Shown piece by piece: positions 52,183 through 60,276 of a stretch of DNA of 64,000 nt. Source of the DNA: DASWLF01 sp963768765. Lineage in GTDB: Bacteria > Desulfobacterota > Desulfobaccia > Desulfobaccales > 0-14-0-80-60-11. Numbering within the stretch: the stretch's first letter is position 1; each line of letters starts with the position of its first letter. The DNA lies in contig CAVYJK010000021.1 of the NCBI GenBank assembly GCA_963768765.1, positions 62,001 to 126,000 of the forward strand, read 5' to 3'. Made by a program: the position numbers and the translations under genes. The notes beneath the pieces are model-generated. The model worked only from the letters and a program-made list of their open reading frames with translations. It did no database searches and was not told the DNA's origin.

Positions 52183-53574
52183 ATGTTAAGTAATTCAATC
52201 ATCCAAGAATTAAAAACCATGGTCGGCCCGGAGCACGTCCTCACCCCGCCTGAAGACCGCTGGACCTACGCCTATGACGCCACGGACCGGGCCCATATGC
52301 CCGACGCGGTGGTCTTTCCCGGGTCGGCGGCGGAGGTGGCGGCAATTGTGCGTCTGGCCAATGAGCACCGCTTCCCGGTGACCCCCCGGGGGGCCGGCAC
52401 CGGTCGCAGCGGCGGCTCGGTGCCCATCCAGGGCGGGGTGGTCCTGGTCCTCACCCGCCTGAACCGCATCCTGGAGATCAACCGGGCCGACCTGGTGGCG
52501 GTGGTGGAGCCCGGGGTCATCCTCGGCCGGCTGAAAAGCGAGGTGGAGGCCCAGGGGCTTTACTATCCCCCGGACCCCAGCAGCGCCGATTTCTGCACCA
52601 TCGGCGGCAACGTGGCCGAATGCGCCGGCGGCGCGGTGGCGGTGCAATACGGCGTCACCCGGGACTATGTCCTGGGGCTCCAGGTGGTGCTGCCCACCGG
52701 GGAGATCATTGAGGCCGGCACCCGCACCATGAAGGGGGTGGTGGGCTACGACCTCACCCGGCTCTTCCTGGGCTCCGAAGGCACCCTGGGCGTGATTACC
52801 CGCATCGTCCTCAGGCTGGTGTCCAAACCCGCGGCGCGCCAGACCCTGGCCGCGGGCTTTAGTACCCTGGAAGCGGCCGCCCAGGCGGTGAGCCGGATTC
52901 TCACTTCGGGACTGGCCCCCACCGCCCTGGAGTTCATGGACCACGTCACCCTGGGGTGCGTCCGGGAGCTGCTGCCCTTTCCATTACCCCCCGGGGCCGC
53001 GGCCCTGCTGCTCGTGGCCGTGGACGGCCACCCCCGGGACGTGGAAGAGAGGGCCTCTCGCATGGCCCGGTTCTGCCGGGAGCAGGGAGCCCGCCCGGTC
53101 ATCCGGGCCAAGACCCCCGCCGAGGCGGAGCAGCTCTGGAAGGCCAGGAAGGTCGTGTCCCCGGCGCTCCTGAAAGTGAGGCCCCAAAAGGTGAGCGAAG
53201 ACGTAGTGGTGCCCTTGGGGGCCATTCCGGCTTTGATCACGGGCTTACAAAAAATCTCACGACGCCGGGGCCTGGTGATTCCCTGTTACGGTCACGCCGG
53301 GGACGGCAACATCCACGTCAACGTGCTTTACGACCAGCGGCTGCCGGCCGAACGGCAGGCGGCGGCTCAGGCCGTGGAGGATATTTTCACCCTGGTCCGA
53401 GAGCTTAACGGCACCCTGTCCGGGGAGCACGGCATCGGTCTTACCAAGGCCCCTTACCTGGGGATGGAGTTGTCGGAGGCGGCCATCGCCTTGCAGCGGC
53501 GCATCAAGCAGGCCTTTGACCCCCATAACATCATGAACCCGGGCAAGATTTTTCCGGATGCGGCAGGGAGCTGA
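52183..53574 (+). CDS. FAD-linked oxidase, GlcD/D-lactate dehydrogenase type
   Basis: 463 residues. The PCMH FAD-binding domain has PRGAGTGRSGGSVP near residue 67 and IGGNVAECAGG near residue 145. The C-terminal cap has CYGHAGDGNIHVNVL near residue 367 and GEHGIGLTKAPYL. These are landmarks of glycolate oxidase subunit D and D-lactate dehydrogenases, which oxidise 2-hydroxy acids and pass electrons to Fe-S partners. No CCG-type partner is directly adjacent, though HdrB-like proteins exist elsewhere in the window. Substrate unknown. Confidence 0.87.
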   Translation: MLSNSIIQELKTMVGPEHVLTPPEDRWTYAYDATDRAHMPDAVVFPGSAAEVAAIVRLANEHRFPVTPRGAGTGRSGGSVPIQGGVVLVLTRLNRILEINRADLVAVVEPGVILGRLKSEVEAQGLYYPPDPSSADFCTIGGNVAECAGGAVAVQYGVTRDYVLGLQVVLPTGEIIEAGTRTMKGVVGYDLTRLFLGSEGTLGVITRIVLRLVSKPAARQTLAAGFSTLEAAAQAVSRILTSGLAPTALEFMDHVTLGCVRELLPFPLPPGAAALLLVAVDGHPRDVEERASRMARFCREQGARPVIRAKTPAEAEQLWKARKVVSPALLKVRPQKVSEDVVVPLGAIPALITGLQKISRRRGLVIPCYGHAGDGNIHVNVLYDQRLPAERQAAAQAVEDIFTLVRELNGTLSGEHGIGLTKAPYLGMELSEAAIALQRRIKQAFDPHNIMNPGKIFPDAAGS

Positions 53575-53790
53575 AGCGGCTGGGTCCGCCGCCCGGGCGC
53601 ACCCTCGCGCCGCTTTGGCAAGTAATGGCTTGATTTTTTGGTAAATTATTGATTTAATCCAGGTAACGCGGCCACTTGGATCATGGACCACTGGCAATTG
53701 ACTATCAGGCACCCGCCCACGGATGGCGGGAAAAGCCTGGTACCTGGGTGGAAAGGGAACGAATCTCTTGGGGTTAGAAATTTTTAATGC

Positions 53791-53819
53791 TTGACAAAAT
53801 TTTCACAATGCCATACCTT
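53791..53819 (+). promoter_or_regulatory. Candidate promoter of dsrC
   Basis: TTGACA (53791-53796), 17-bp spacer, TACCTT (53814-53819, weak). It gives a 5' leader of about 45 nt before dsrC. The 295-bp gap before dsrC shows nothing else. Confidence 0.35.
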
Positions 53820-53869
53820 TGAAATCTGAAAACCCGTGGACCAAAACATTGCAAGGAGGATATTTCGGC

Positions 53870-54187
53870 ATGGCCACTGTAGAATACAAGGGCAAAACCT
53901 TTACGGTAGATGAAGACGGCTTCCTGGAAAATCTGGACCAGTGGAGTGAGGAATGGGTGGATTACGTAAAGGATTCTGAGGGCATCAAGGAACTCACGGA
54001 CGAACATTGGAAAGTCATCCAGATGCTCCAGGATTATTACAAGAAGAACGGCATCGCCCCCATGGTCCGGATTCTTTCCAAGGTGACCGGGTACAAGCTG
54101 AAACATATCTATGAACTGTTTCCCTCCGGTCCGGGCAAAGGGGCCTGTAAGATGGCGGGATTGGCCAAACCCACCGGTTGCGTCTAA
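53870..54187 (+). CDS. dsrC: DsrC, sulfite-reductase-associated sulfur carrier
   Basis: 105 residues from ATG 53870, chosen for the AAGGAGG site 9 bp upstream and the family N-terminus ATVEYKGKTFTVDEDGFL. The mobile C-terminal arm ends KPTGCV, with the penultimate Cys and a second Cys eleven residues before it (KGACKMAGL), the pair that defines functional DsrC rather than TusE. DsrC takes the DsrAB product as a trisulfide and hands it to the DsrMKJOP membrane complex. The monocistronic setting away from dsrAB is usual in sulfate reducers. Confidence 0.95.
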   Translation: MATVEYKGKTFTVDEDGFLENLDQWSEEWVDYVKDSEGIKELTDEHWKVIQMLQDYYKKNGIAPMVRILSKVTGYKLKHIYELFPSGPGKGACKMAGLAKPTGCV

Positions 54188-54219
54188 GTCTTTCCTTCTT
54201 TGCTTTAGCCAAGGCTGCG

Positions 54220-54257
54220 ACATGAAGCAGATTCCCCATGGGGAATCTGCTTCATGT
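54220..54257 (+). repeat. Perfect 38-bp palindrome after dsrC
   Basis: Fully self-complementary, centred on CCCCATGGGG with outer arms ACATGAAGCAGATT. It lies 33 bp after the dsrC stop. There is no clear T-run, so it may act as a 3' stabilising hairpin or a rho-assisted end rather than a standard terminator. A regulator site is less likely at this position. Confidence 0.8.
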
Positions 54258-54456
54258 GTTCCTGGTGTTCCTGCGCCTGAAGCGGGTTAAGGAATTAGTT
54301 GACTTTTGCCCCGCACCCCCTTACAGTTCAGGTAGGGAAAATCCACCTTCATCTCCAGGCTAAATGCTCCTGATGCCGGCAGGCAGGCGGGAGTATTGCC
54401 TTTAAGCCGTTGTGCCCCCAAAGGGCTGCGAGAGTAGATTTCAAAAGGAGCCTTTT

Positions 54457-56319
54457 ATGGCGCGCCCCATAAAGAAGGTCTTGTTCATCGAACCCAGGGC
54501 CCCCCGGGAACACATTTTCAGCCGGGTGGCCATCCCGAGGTTGGGAACGGTGTTGCTGGGAACCATCCTTAAGGGCCAGGGCCTGGAGGTCAAGGTGGTC
54601 ATCGAGGACGTCTCGGCCGCCGACTTCCGCTCCCTGGATTTTAAACCGGACCTGGTGGGCATCTCCAGCATTTCCTCCACCGCCCCCCGGGCCTATGAGC
54701 TGGCCGATTTCTATCGCGCCCAGGGCATCCCGGTGGTTTTGGGCGGGGCCCATTCCAGCTTCCTGCCCCGGGAGGGGCTGGAGCACGCCGATTTCGTCAT
54801 CTGCGGCGAGGGAGAAGAGGCCTTATCGGAACTGGTGCGCGCCCTCAGCAACGGCGGGGACTTCACGGACATCCAAAACCTCTGTTTCAAGGATGGAGAC
54901 ACCATCCGGCAAAACCCCTGGCGGCCCCTGGTGGCGGACCTGGACAGCCTGCCCATTCCCAACTACGGCTTGATCCACGGCTGGAAAGTGAGGAGCGGCA
55001 GAGGCGTGGTTTCCATCGCCACTTCCCGGGGCTGCCCCTTTAATTGCAGCTTCTGCTCGGTGATCCTGCTCTTCGGGCGTAAGTACCGGGTCAATTCCGT
55101 GGACCGGGTAATGGAGGAGATCCGCCAGAACGGCCTCCAGGCGAATCACATCTTCTTCTGCGACGACAACTTCTGCGCCGACCGCAAGCGCACCAAGGAA
55201 CTGTGCGAGCGCATCCTCTCGGAAGGTCTGAAGATAGAATGGAGCGCCCAGGTCCGGGTGGAGGCGGCCAAGGACCATGAGCTCCTGGAACTTATGGCCA
55301 GGAGCGGCTGCTACATTGTCTTCGTGGGCCTGGAATCCATCAATCCCGCCACCTTAAAGGCCTATAACAAATCCCAGACCGTGGAAGGCATCAAAGATTG
55401 CGTGGTCAATTTCCACCGCCACGGCATCAATGTCCACGGCATGTTTGTCTTCGGCTCCGAAGAGGACCACTTTCAGGTGATCCGGGACACGGTGAAGGTT
55501 TCCCGGCAACTGGACCTGGACTCCCTGCAATACCTGATCCTGACCCCGGTGCCCGGGACACCCTTCTACCAGGAAATGGAGGCCCAAAACCGCATCATTT
55601 GCCGGGACTGGAGCCAGTACGACGGCCATCACACCGTCTTTCAACCCCGTCAGTTCACCCCTTATGAGCTGCAGCTGGAGACCACCCGGGCCATGAAGAA
55701 GTTTTACAGCTGGCCCTCGGTGGTCAAGCGCCTCATCGCCCGGGACCTGTTTTTCGCCAAGATGAAGGCCTACGGCCGCATTATCTTGTGGAAGGCCACC
55801 CTGAGGAAGAACAAGCACTTCCAGCAGCTCAAGGAGCAGCTCTTCGTCCGGGCCCAGCAGCTGCGCCAGTGGCTGCCGGGGGGGAACCGCGTCCCCCGGG
55901 TGGGGATTCCGGCGGATATCTGGAACCTCTGCACCTGGGAGAAAGGGCCCCGGGATTTTTTGCTGAAGTTCCTGGACCGCCTGGGGGTTGAAGTGGTGCA
56001 GGAAAGCGCGGCTGAAAAGGCAGAGGGCGGCCCGACGGTAGCTTTACAGGCGGTGCAGGCCGAAATCGCCCGCCTGCAAGAGAAGGCCGATCTGGTGCTG
56101 GTGCCGCTGTGGCAGGGGCTGGAGGGCGCGGCCCAGAAGATCAAGGACCTGCGCCAGGAGTTCGCCCAGGAGACCATGTCCCGCCTGCTGGCCCTGGAGT
56201 TCAGCCGGGAGTCCTTCTACAACGCCTGCATGGAACTGGGGCTCTGCTTCCAGAAAAAAATGAAGCGCATCCGCCGCATCTACTTCCAGACCCTGGCGGA
56301 AGTGGGCGCCGAGATTTAA
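54457..56319 (+). CDS. B12-binding-domain radical SAM protein
   Basis: 620 residues from ATG 54457, after AAAAGGAGCC. The N-terminal cobalamin-binding fold (VLFIEPRAPREHIF, DLVGISSISST, VVLGGAHSSF) precedes a radical SAM core with CPFNCSFC near residue 197 (CxxxCxxC) and FFCDDNFCADRKR. The C-terminal region beyond about residue 430 is helical and not recognised. Members do methylations or ring rearrangements on unactivated carbons, for example in lipid and cofactor pathways; the substrate cannot be inferred. It stands alone, followed by a bipartite hairpin element. Confidence 0.85.
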   Translation: MARPIKKVLFIEPRAPREHIFSRVAIPRLGTVLLGTILKGQGLEVKVVIEDVSAADFRSLDFKPDLVGISSISSTAPRAYELADFYRAQGIPVVLGGAHSSFLPREGLEHADFVICGEGEEALSELVRALSNGGDFTDIQNLCFKDGDTIRQNPWRPLVADLDSLPIPNYGLIHGWKVRSGRGVVSIATSRGCPFNCSFCSVILLFGRKYRVNSVDRVMEEIRQNGLQANHIFFCDDNFCADRKRTKELCERILSEGLKIEWSAQVRVEAAKDHELLELMARSGCYIVFVGLESINPATLKAYNKSQTVEGIKDCVVNFHRHGINVHGMFVFGSEEDHFQVIRDTVKVSRQLDLDSLQYLILTPVPGTPFYQEMEAQNRIICRDWSQYDGHHTVFQPRQFTPYELQLETTRAMKKFYSWPSVVKRLIARDLFFAKMKAYGRIILWKATLRKNKHFQQLKEQLFVRAQQLRQWLPGGNRVPRVGIPADIWNLCTWEKGPRDFLLKFLDRLGVEVVQESAAEKAEGGPTVALQAVQAEIARLQEKADLVLVPLWQGLEGAAQKIKDLRQEFAQETMSRLLALEFSRESFYNACMELGLCFQKKMKRIRRIYFQTLAEVGAEI

Positions 56320-56409
56320 AGCCGTTTTCGGTTTTCAGTTTTCGGTTTTCGGTTGAAAATTTGTAGGGGCGGACCCATGTGTCCGCCTTTTATTTTGGCT
56401 CCAACTCCG

Positions 56410-56535
56410 GTTTGAGGGAGGGCCGGAGCACATTTTTCATAAGTGCCCCCCACCCTCCCCTCAAACTCCCCTCCCAGCCCTCTGAAAGAAAATCGGGATA
56501 AGCTGGCCCGTTGGTTCGGCTTATCCCGATTTTTT
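56410..56535 (+). terminator. Bipartite hairpin element, copy 5 (after the radical SAM gene)
   Basis: GTTTGAGGGAGGG pairs loosely with CCCTCCCCTCAAAC. The linker CCCAGCCCTCTGAAAGAA follows. The second stem AATCGGGATAAGC / GCTTATCCCGATT (56491-56503 and 56519-56531) ends in a T-run. TTTTCGGTT repeats (56321-56360) and a GGGGCGGAC palindrome (56364-56388) come between it and the gene. Confidence 0.8.
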
Positions 56536-56602
56536 ATTGCAGGTTCTGAAATTATACCGACTTGCAACCAATCGTCTATTTTTCTTCCAACTTTTCCTGG
56601 TG

Positions 56603-56623
56603 GCACAGGCGTCTCGCCTGTGC
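56603..56623. repeat. Short palindrome GCACAGGCG-TCT-CGCCTGTGC
   Basis: Perfect 9-bp arms, same family as 41101-41121 but with the loop complementary (TCT versus AGA), i.e. the inverted orientation. Confidence 0.7.
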
Positions 56624-56645
56624 GGCGCAGGCTAAAGCCTTCTGC

Positions 56646-58061
56646 TCAGTTCTCTTCCTTGCCCGGTTCTAATCCGTAAGCCTTGAGTTTGCGGTAGAGG
56701 TGGGAGCGCTCCAGGCCGATCTGTTCCGCCAGCAGGCTGACGTTGCCCCGGCATTCCGCCAGCTTGCGCCGCAGAAACTGCTTCTCGAAGAGGGCCCGGG
56801 CTTCCCGGAAGGACGGCACTTGCAGGAAGGGGTCCATGGATTCCAGGTCCCCGCCCCCCTCGGGGGCGGCGGCGGCAGCCGCCCCGGCTGCGCCCGGGTC
56901 CTGGCCCAGGGCCAGGGGCAGATCGGTGACGTCGATGGTTGAGGCCGGGCTGAGGATAGCCAACCGCCAGACGAAGTTTTTCAGTTCCCGCACGTTGCCG
57001 GGCCAGGGCATGGAGGCCAGGCGCTCCAGGGCCCGGGAGCTGAAGGTCTTGGGCGGCGCGTCGTTTTCCAGGGCCAGCTCCTTGAGAAAGTGGGCCGCCA
57101 GGAGGGGGATGTCCTGCCGCCGTTCCCTCAAGGGGGGGACGTGCAGGGGGATGACGTTGATGCGGTGGTAAAGGTCCTCCCGGAAGGTTCCCCTGGCGAT
57201 CTCCTCCTCCAGGTTCTTATTGGTGGCGGCCACCACCCGCACTTCCACCTGGATGGGTCGGCTGCCCCCCACCCGCTCGAAGCGCTGCTCTTCCAGGATG
57301 CGCAGGATCTTGGCCTGGGTCTTCAGGCTCATGTCGCCGATTTCATCCAGAAACAGGGTGCCTTCGTGGGCCAGGTCGAACTTGCCCCGGCGGCGGTCGC
57401 TGGCCCCGGTGAAGGCCCCCTTCTCGTGGCCGAAGAGTTCGCTTTCGATGAGCTCCTCGGGGATGGCGGCGCAGTTCACCTCCACGAAAGGCTTGTGGGC
57501 CCGGCGGCTGAAGGCGTGGAGGGCCCGGGCCACCAGTTCCTTGCCGGTGCCGTTTTCCCCGGTGATGAGCACCGAAGCGTTGGTGGGGGCCACGATGCGC
57601 AGCTGTTCCCGCAGCTTACGGATGGGTTCGCTCGCCCCGATGATCTCCCGCACCGGGGCGGTCTGCTGCCGCAGGCGCCGGTTCTCCTCGGAAAGGCGGG
57701 CCATCTCCAGGGCGTTGCGCACCGTCAGCAGGATCTTGTCGGCGTGGGGGGGCTTTTCGATGAAGTCGTAGGCCCCTAGCCGGGTGGCCTTCACCGCGTT
57801 CTCCACCGAGCCGTAGGCGGAGATCATAACCACCGGCAGGGTGGAATACTGGCGCTTCAGCCGGTCCAGGACCTCCAGGCCGTCCATGCCGGGGAGGGCG
57901 ATGTCCAGCAGCACCAGGTCGGGAAGGTCTTCCCCTACCATTTTGAGCGCGGCCTCCCCGTCCGGGGCGGTGAGAACCTCAAAGCCCTCGTCCTGCAGGA
58001 TGCCGGATACGGCCTGGAGAATCTGAGGCTCGTCGTCAACTACCAGCAGCGTTGCCGTCAT
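56646..58061 (-). CDS. Sigma-54-dependent response regulator (NtrC/NtrX family)
   Basis: 471 residues from ATG 58061 (MTATLLVVDDEPQILQ). The receiver phospho-Asp is in LLDIALPGMDG. The AAA+ domain has Walker A GENGTGKEL, the sigma-54 contact loop GAFTGASD, and Walker B FLDEIGDM. The C-terminal Fis-type HTH is LLAEQIGLERSHLYRKLKAYG. It should activate sigma-54 promoters when phosphorylated by the kinase encoded just upstream, with which it overlaps by 26 bp. NtrX is the likely orthologue because the partner is NtrY-like; target genes are unknown. Confidence 0.92.
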   Translation of the reverse strand: MTATLLVVDDEPQILQAVSGILQDEGFEVLTAPDGEAALKMVGEDLPDLVLLDIALPGMDGLEVLDRLKRQYSTLPVVMISAYGSVENAVKATRLGAYDFIEKPPHADKILLTVRNALEMARLSEENRRLRQQTAPVREIIGASEPIRKLREQLRIVAPTNASVLITGENGTGKELVARALHAFSRRAHKPFVEVNCAAIPEELIESELFGHEKGAFTGASDRRRGKFDLAHEGTLFLDEIGDMSLKTQAKILRILEEQRFERVGGSRPIQVEVRVVAATNKNLEEEIARGTFREDLYHRINVIPLHVPPLRERRQDIPLLAAHFLKELALENDAPPKTFSSRALERLASMPWPGNVRELKNFVWRLAILSPASTIDVTDLPLALGQDPGAAGAAAAAAPEGGGDLESMDPFLQVPSFREARALFEKQFLRRKLAECRGNVSLLAEQIGLERSHLYRKLKAYGLEPGKEEN

Positions 58062-60276
58062 AACTGGCCCTATGCCTGGGGATCTCGATGATGAATCTGG
58101 CGCCCTGGGGGAAATTGTTCTCCACCCGGATGCGTCCCTGGTGTTCCGCCACGATGGAATTGACGATGGCCAGTCCCAGGCCGGTGCCGCCCCGCTTGGT
58201 GGAGAAGTAGGGTTCAAAGATCCGCACTTTGTCCCGGTCCGGCACCCCCCGGCCGGTATCGCTGACGATGAGCTCCACCCGGTCCTGGGCCCCATCGCCC
58301 TTGACGGACACGGTGATGGTCCCGGCCCCGCCGATGGAAGCCAGGGCGTTGTCCAGGAGGTTGAGGAGCATGCGTTTCACCTGCTCCCGGTCCAGGAGGA
58401 TGGGCTCCAGATCGGGGTCGGGGCGGAACTCCAAGGTGATGCGGGGCTGGACCTCCTCATAGAGCAGCAAGGCCTCCTGCACCAGGGCGTTGAGGTCATA
58501 AGGAGCCAGACTCAAATGGGGCAGCCGGGCGAACTGGGAGAACTCGTTCACCAGGTTCTTGAGTTCGTCCACCTGGTTGACGATGATCTGGGTGCATTCC
58601 TCGAAGATCTTGCCGTCTTGACCGAACTGCCCGGCGTAGCGCCGCTGCAGGCGCTGGGCCGCCAGCTTGATGGGGGTCAGCGGGTTTTTCACTTCGTGGG
58701 CAATGCGGCGGGCCACCTCCCGCCAGGCCGCCAGGCGCTGGGCCCTCTCCAGTTCGGTCAAGTCCTCGAAGACCATCACCACGCCCAGGTCTTTGCCGGC
58801 TTCATCTTTGAGCACCGTGGGCTTGAGCAGCAGGTACAGGGTCTGGTCCGGCAGGATGAAGTGCAAAGGCCTTTCCACCGTGCCCCTGGGAGATCGGCGG
58901 GCCGCGGCCACCACTTCGGCCAGGCGGCTGTACTCCGCCGGGGGCAGGAGCACACGGCTGTCCTGGCCCAGCACCTCCTCTCTGCTGAGGCGCAGCATCT
59001 GGGCGGCGGAGTCGTTGATGATGGTGACCCGTCCTTGGGCGTCGACGCCGATGACGCCCGCGGCCACATTCTTCAGCAGGATCTCCATGTCCCGCTTCTG
59101 GGTGGAGATGAGGGCGTGGCTGTGGCTGAGCTGGCGATAGGCGTCGGCCAGCTGCGCCTGGCTGCGCTGCAGGTCCTGGGTCATCTTGTTGAAGGACTGC
59201 ACCAGAAAGCCGATTTCATCCCGGCCCTCCCCGGCGATGCGGAAGTCGTAGTCGCCCCCGGCCACCTTCAAGGTGCCTTCGGCCAGCTGGCGGATGGGGG
59301 TGGTGATCTCCCGGGCCATGTAAAAGGCCAGCCAGATGGCGGCCATCACCGTGATCAGGGTGACGATGACCAGGGCCAGGTAATGGCTCACCCGCATGGG
59401 GCTTAAAAGGAGTTGTTGCTGACGCAGGTCTTGCAAGGTGCGGGCCCCGCCCGCCATCTTCAGGAGCTGGGGCTGGGGGATAAGCTGGCGCACCGCCAGG
59501 TAGCCGTCGGGAGCCGCGTCGGGGGCCGGCCTGAGTGGCACCAGGACGCTCAAGAGTTCCCCCTGGGGCAGCCATTGCCGCCAGAAGGCCTTCTCCGGGG
59601 CGGCAGCCGGCTGCAAATCCTCCCGGGGTAGTTCCGGCAGGTCCTCCCCGGAGGCATAGCTGCCGGCCAGCCGGGCGCCGTCAGCTTTGAGAATTTCCAG
59701 GCCCGTCAAATCATAGGCTGCTCGCCGGGAAGCCAGGAAGGGCTCCCAGGCATCCCCCGGCGGCGCCCCTGGCTCTGGCAATTCCAGGCTGATCAGCCGG
59801 CCGTAAGCCCGCAACTTGTCCGCCGCCTCCTGGGCGAAGGTCTGGCTCATCTCCCGGGCTCGCTCCAGGGACTCCTCCACCTGGCGGTCCAGGGAGTAAT
59901 CCACCCGGCTGGAAATAAGCTGCCAGGCCATGAAAAAGATGAACACGGTGGGCAGCATGGTGAGGCTGATGAAGGTCAGCACCAGCCGGATGCGCAGCCG
60001 GGAGCCGAAAACCTTGCGGCGCCTTTCTAAAAAGAGCTTGGTGAGATGCCGGAAGATGAGAAAGGTGAAGAGCAGCAGCAGGATGGTATTTAAATTGAGC
60101 AGGCCGAAAGCCATGAGGCTGCCGGTCACCGGCTGGCCCCCCTGGTGCACCAGGTGCACCTCCAGGGAGGTGATGGCCACCACCAGGACAAGGGTCAAGG
60201 CGATGAGGACGCGTTCCCGGCGGCGTTTGCGATACTCTTGCAGGGACTCGGGAGAGGGAGGGTCCTTTTTCCGCAT
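58036..60276 (-). CDS. NtrY-like sensor histidine kinase
   Basis: 746 residues. Membrane helices at the N-terminus (VLIALTLVLVVAITSLEV, ILLLLFTFLIF, LVLTFISLTMLPTVFIFFM) and near residue 300 (LALVIVTLITVMAAIWLAF) flank a periplasmic region. HAMP (REITTPIRQLAEGTLKVAGG), PAS (AAGVIGVDAQGRVTIIN), HisKA (RRIAHEVKNPLTPIKLAAQRL) and HATPase (DNALASIG, DTGRGVPD, GGTGLGLAIV) follow. This is the NtrY layout. Its stop region overlaps the regulator gene, and its start overlaps the preceding kinase gene by ATGA, so the three are one operon. Confidence 0.93.
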   Translation of the reverse strand: MRKKDPPSPESLQEYRKRRRERVLIALTLVLVVAITSLEVHLVHQGGQPVTGSLMAFGLLNLNTILLLLFTFLIFRHLTKLFLERRRKVFGSRLRIRLVLTFISLTMLPTVFIFFMAWQLISSRVDYSLDRQVEESLERAREMSQTFAQEAADKLRAYGRLISLELPEPGAPPGDAWEPFLASRRAAYDLTGLEILKADGARLAGSYASGEDLPELPREDLQPAAAPEKAFWRQWLPQGELLSVLVPLRPAPDAAPDGYLAVRQLIPQPQLLKMAGGARTLQDLRQQQLLLSPMRVSHYLALVIVTLITVMAAIWLAFYMAREITTPIRQLAEGTLKVAGGDYDFRIAGEGRDEIGFLVQSFNKMTQDLQRSQAQLADAYRQLSHSHALISTQKRDMEILLKNVAAGVIGVDAQGRVTIINDSAAQMLRLSREEVLGQDSRVLLPPAEYSRLAEVVAAARRSPRGTVERPLHFILPDQTLYLLLKPTVLKDEAGKDLGVVMVFEDLTELERAQRLAAWREVARRIAHEVKNPLTPIKLAAQRLQRRYAGQFGQDGKIFEECTQIIVNQVDELKNLVNEFSQFARLPHLSLAPYDLNALVQEALLLYEEVQPRITLEFRPDPDLEPILLDREQVKRMLLNLLDNALASIGGAGTITVSVKGDGAQDRVELIVSDTGRGVPDRDKVRIFEPYFSTKRGGTGLGLAIVNSIVAEHQGRIRVENNFPQGARFIIEIPRHRASYDGNAAGS

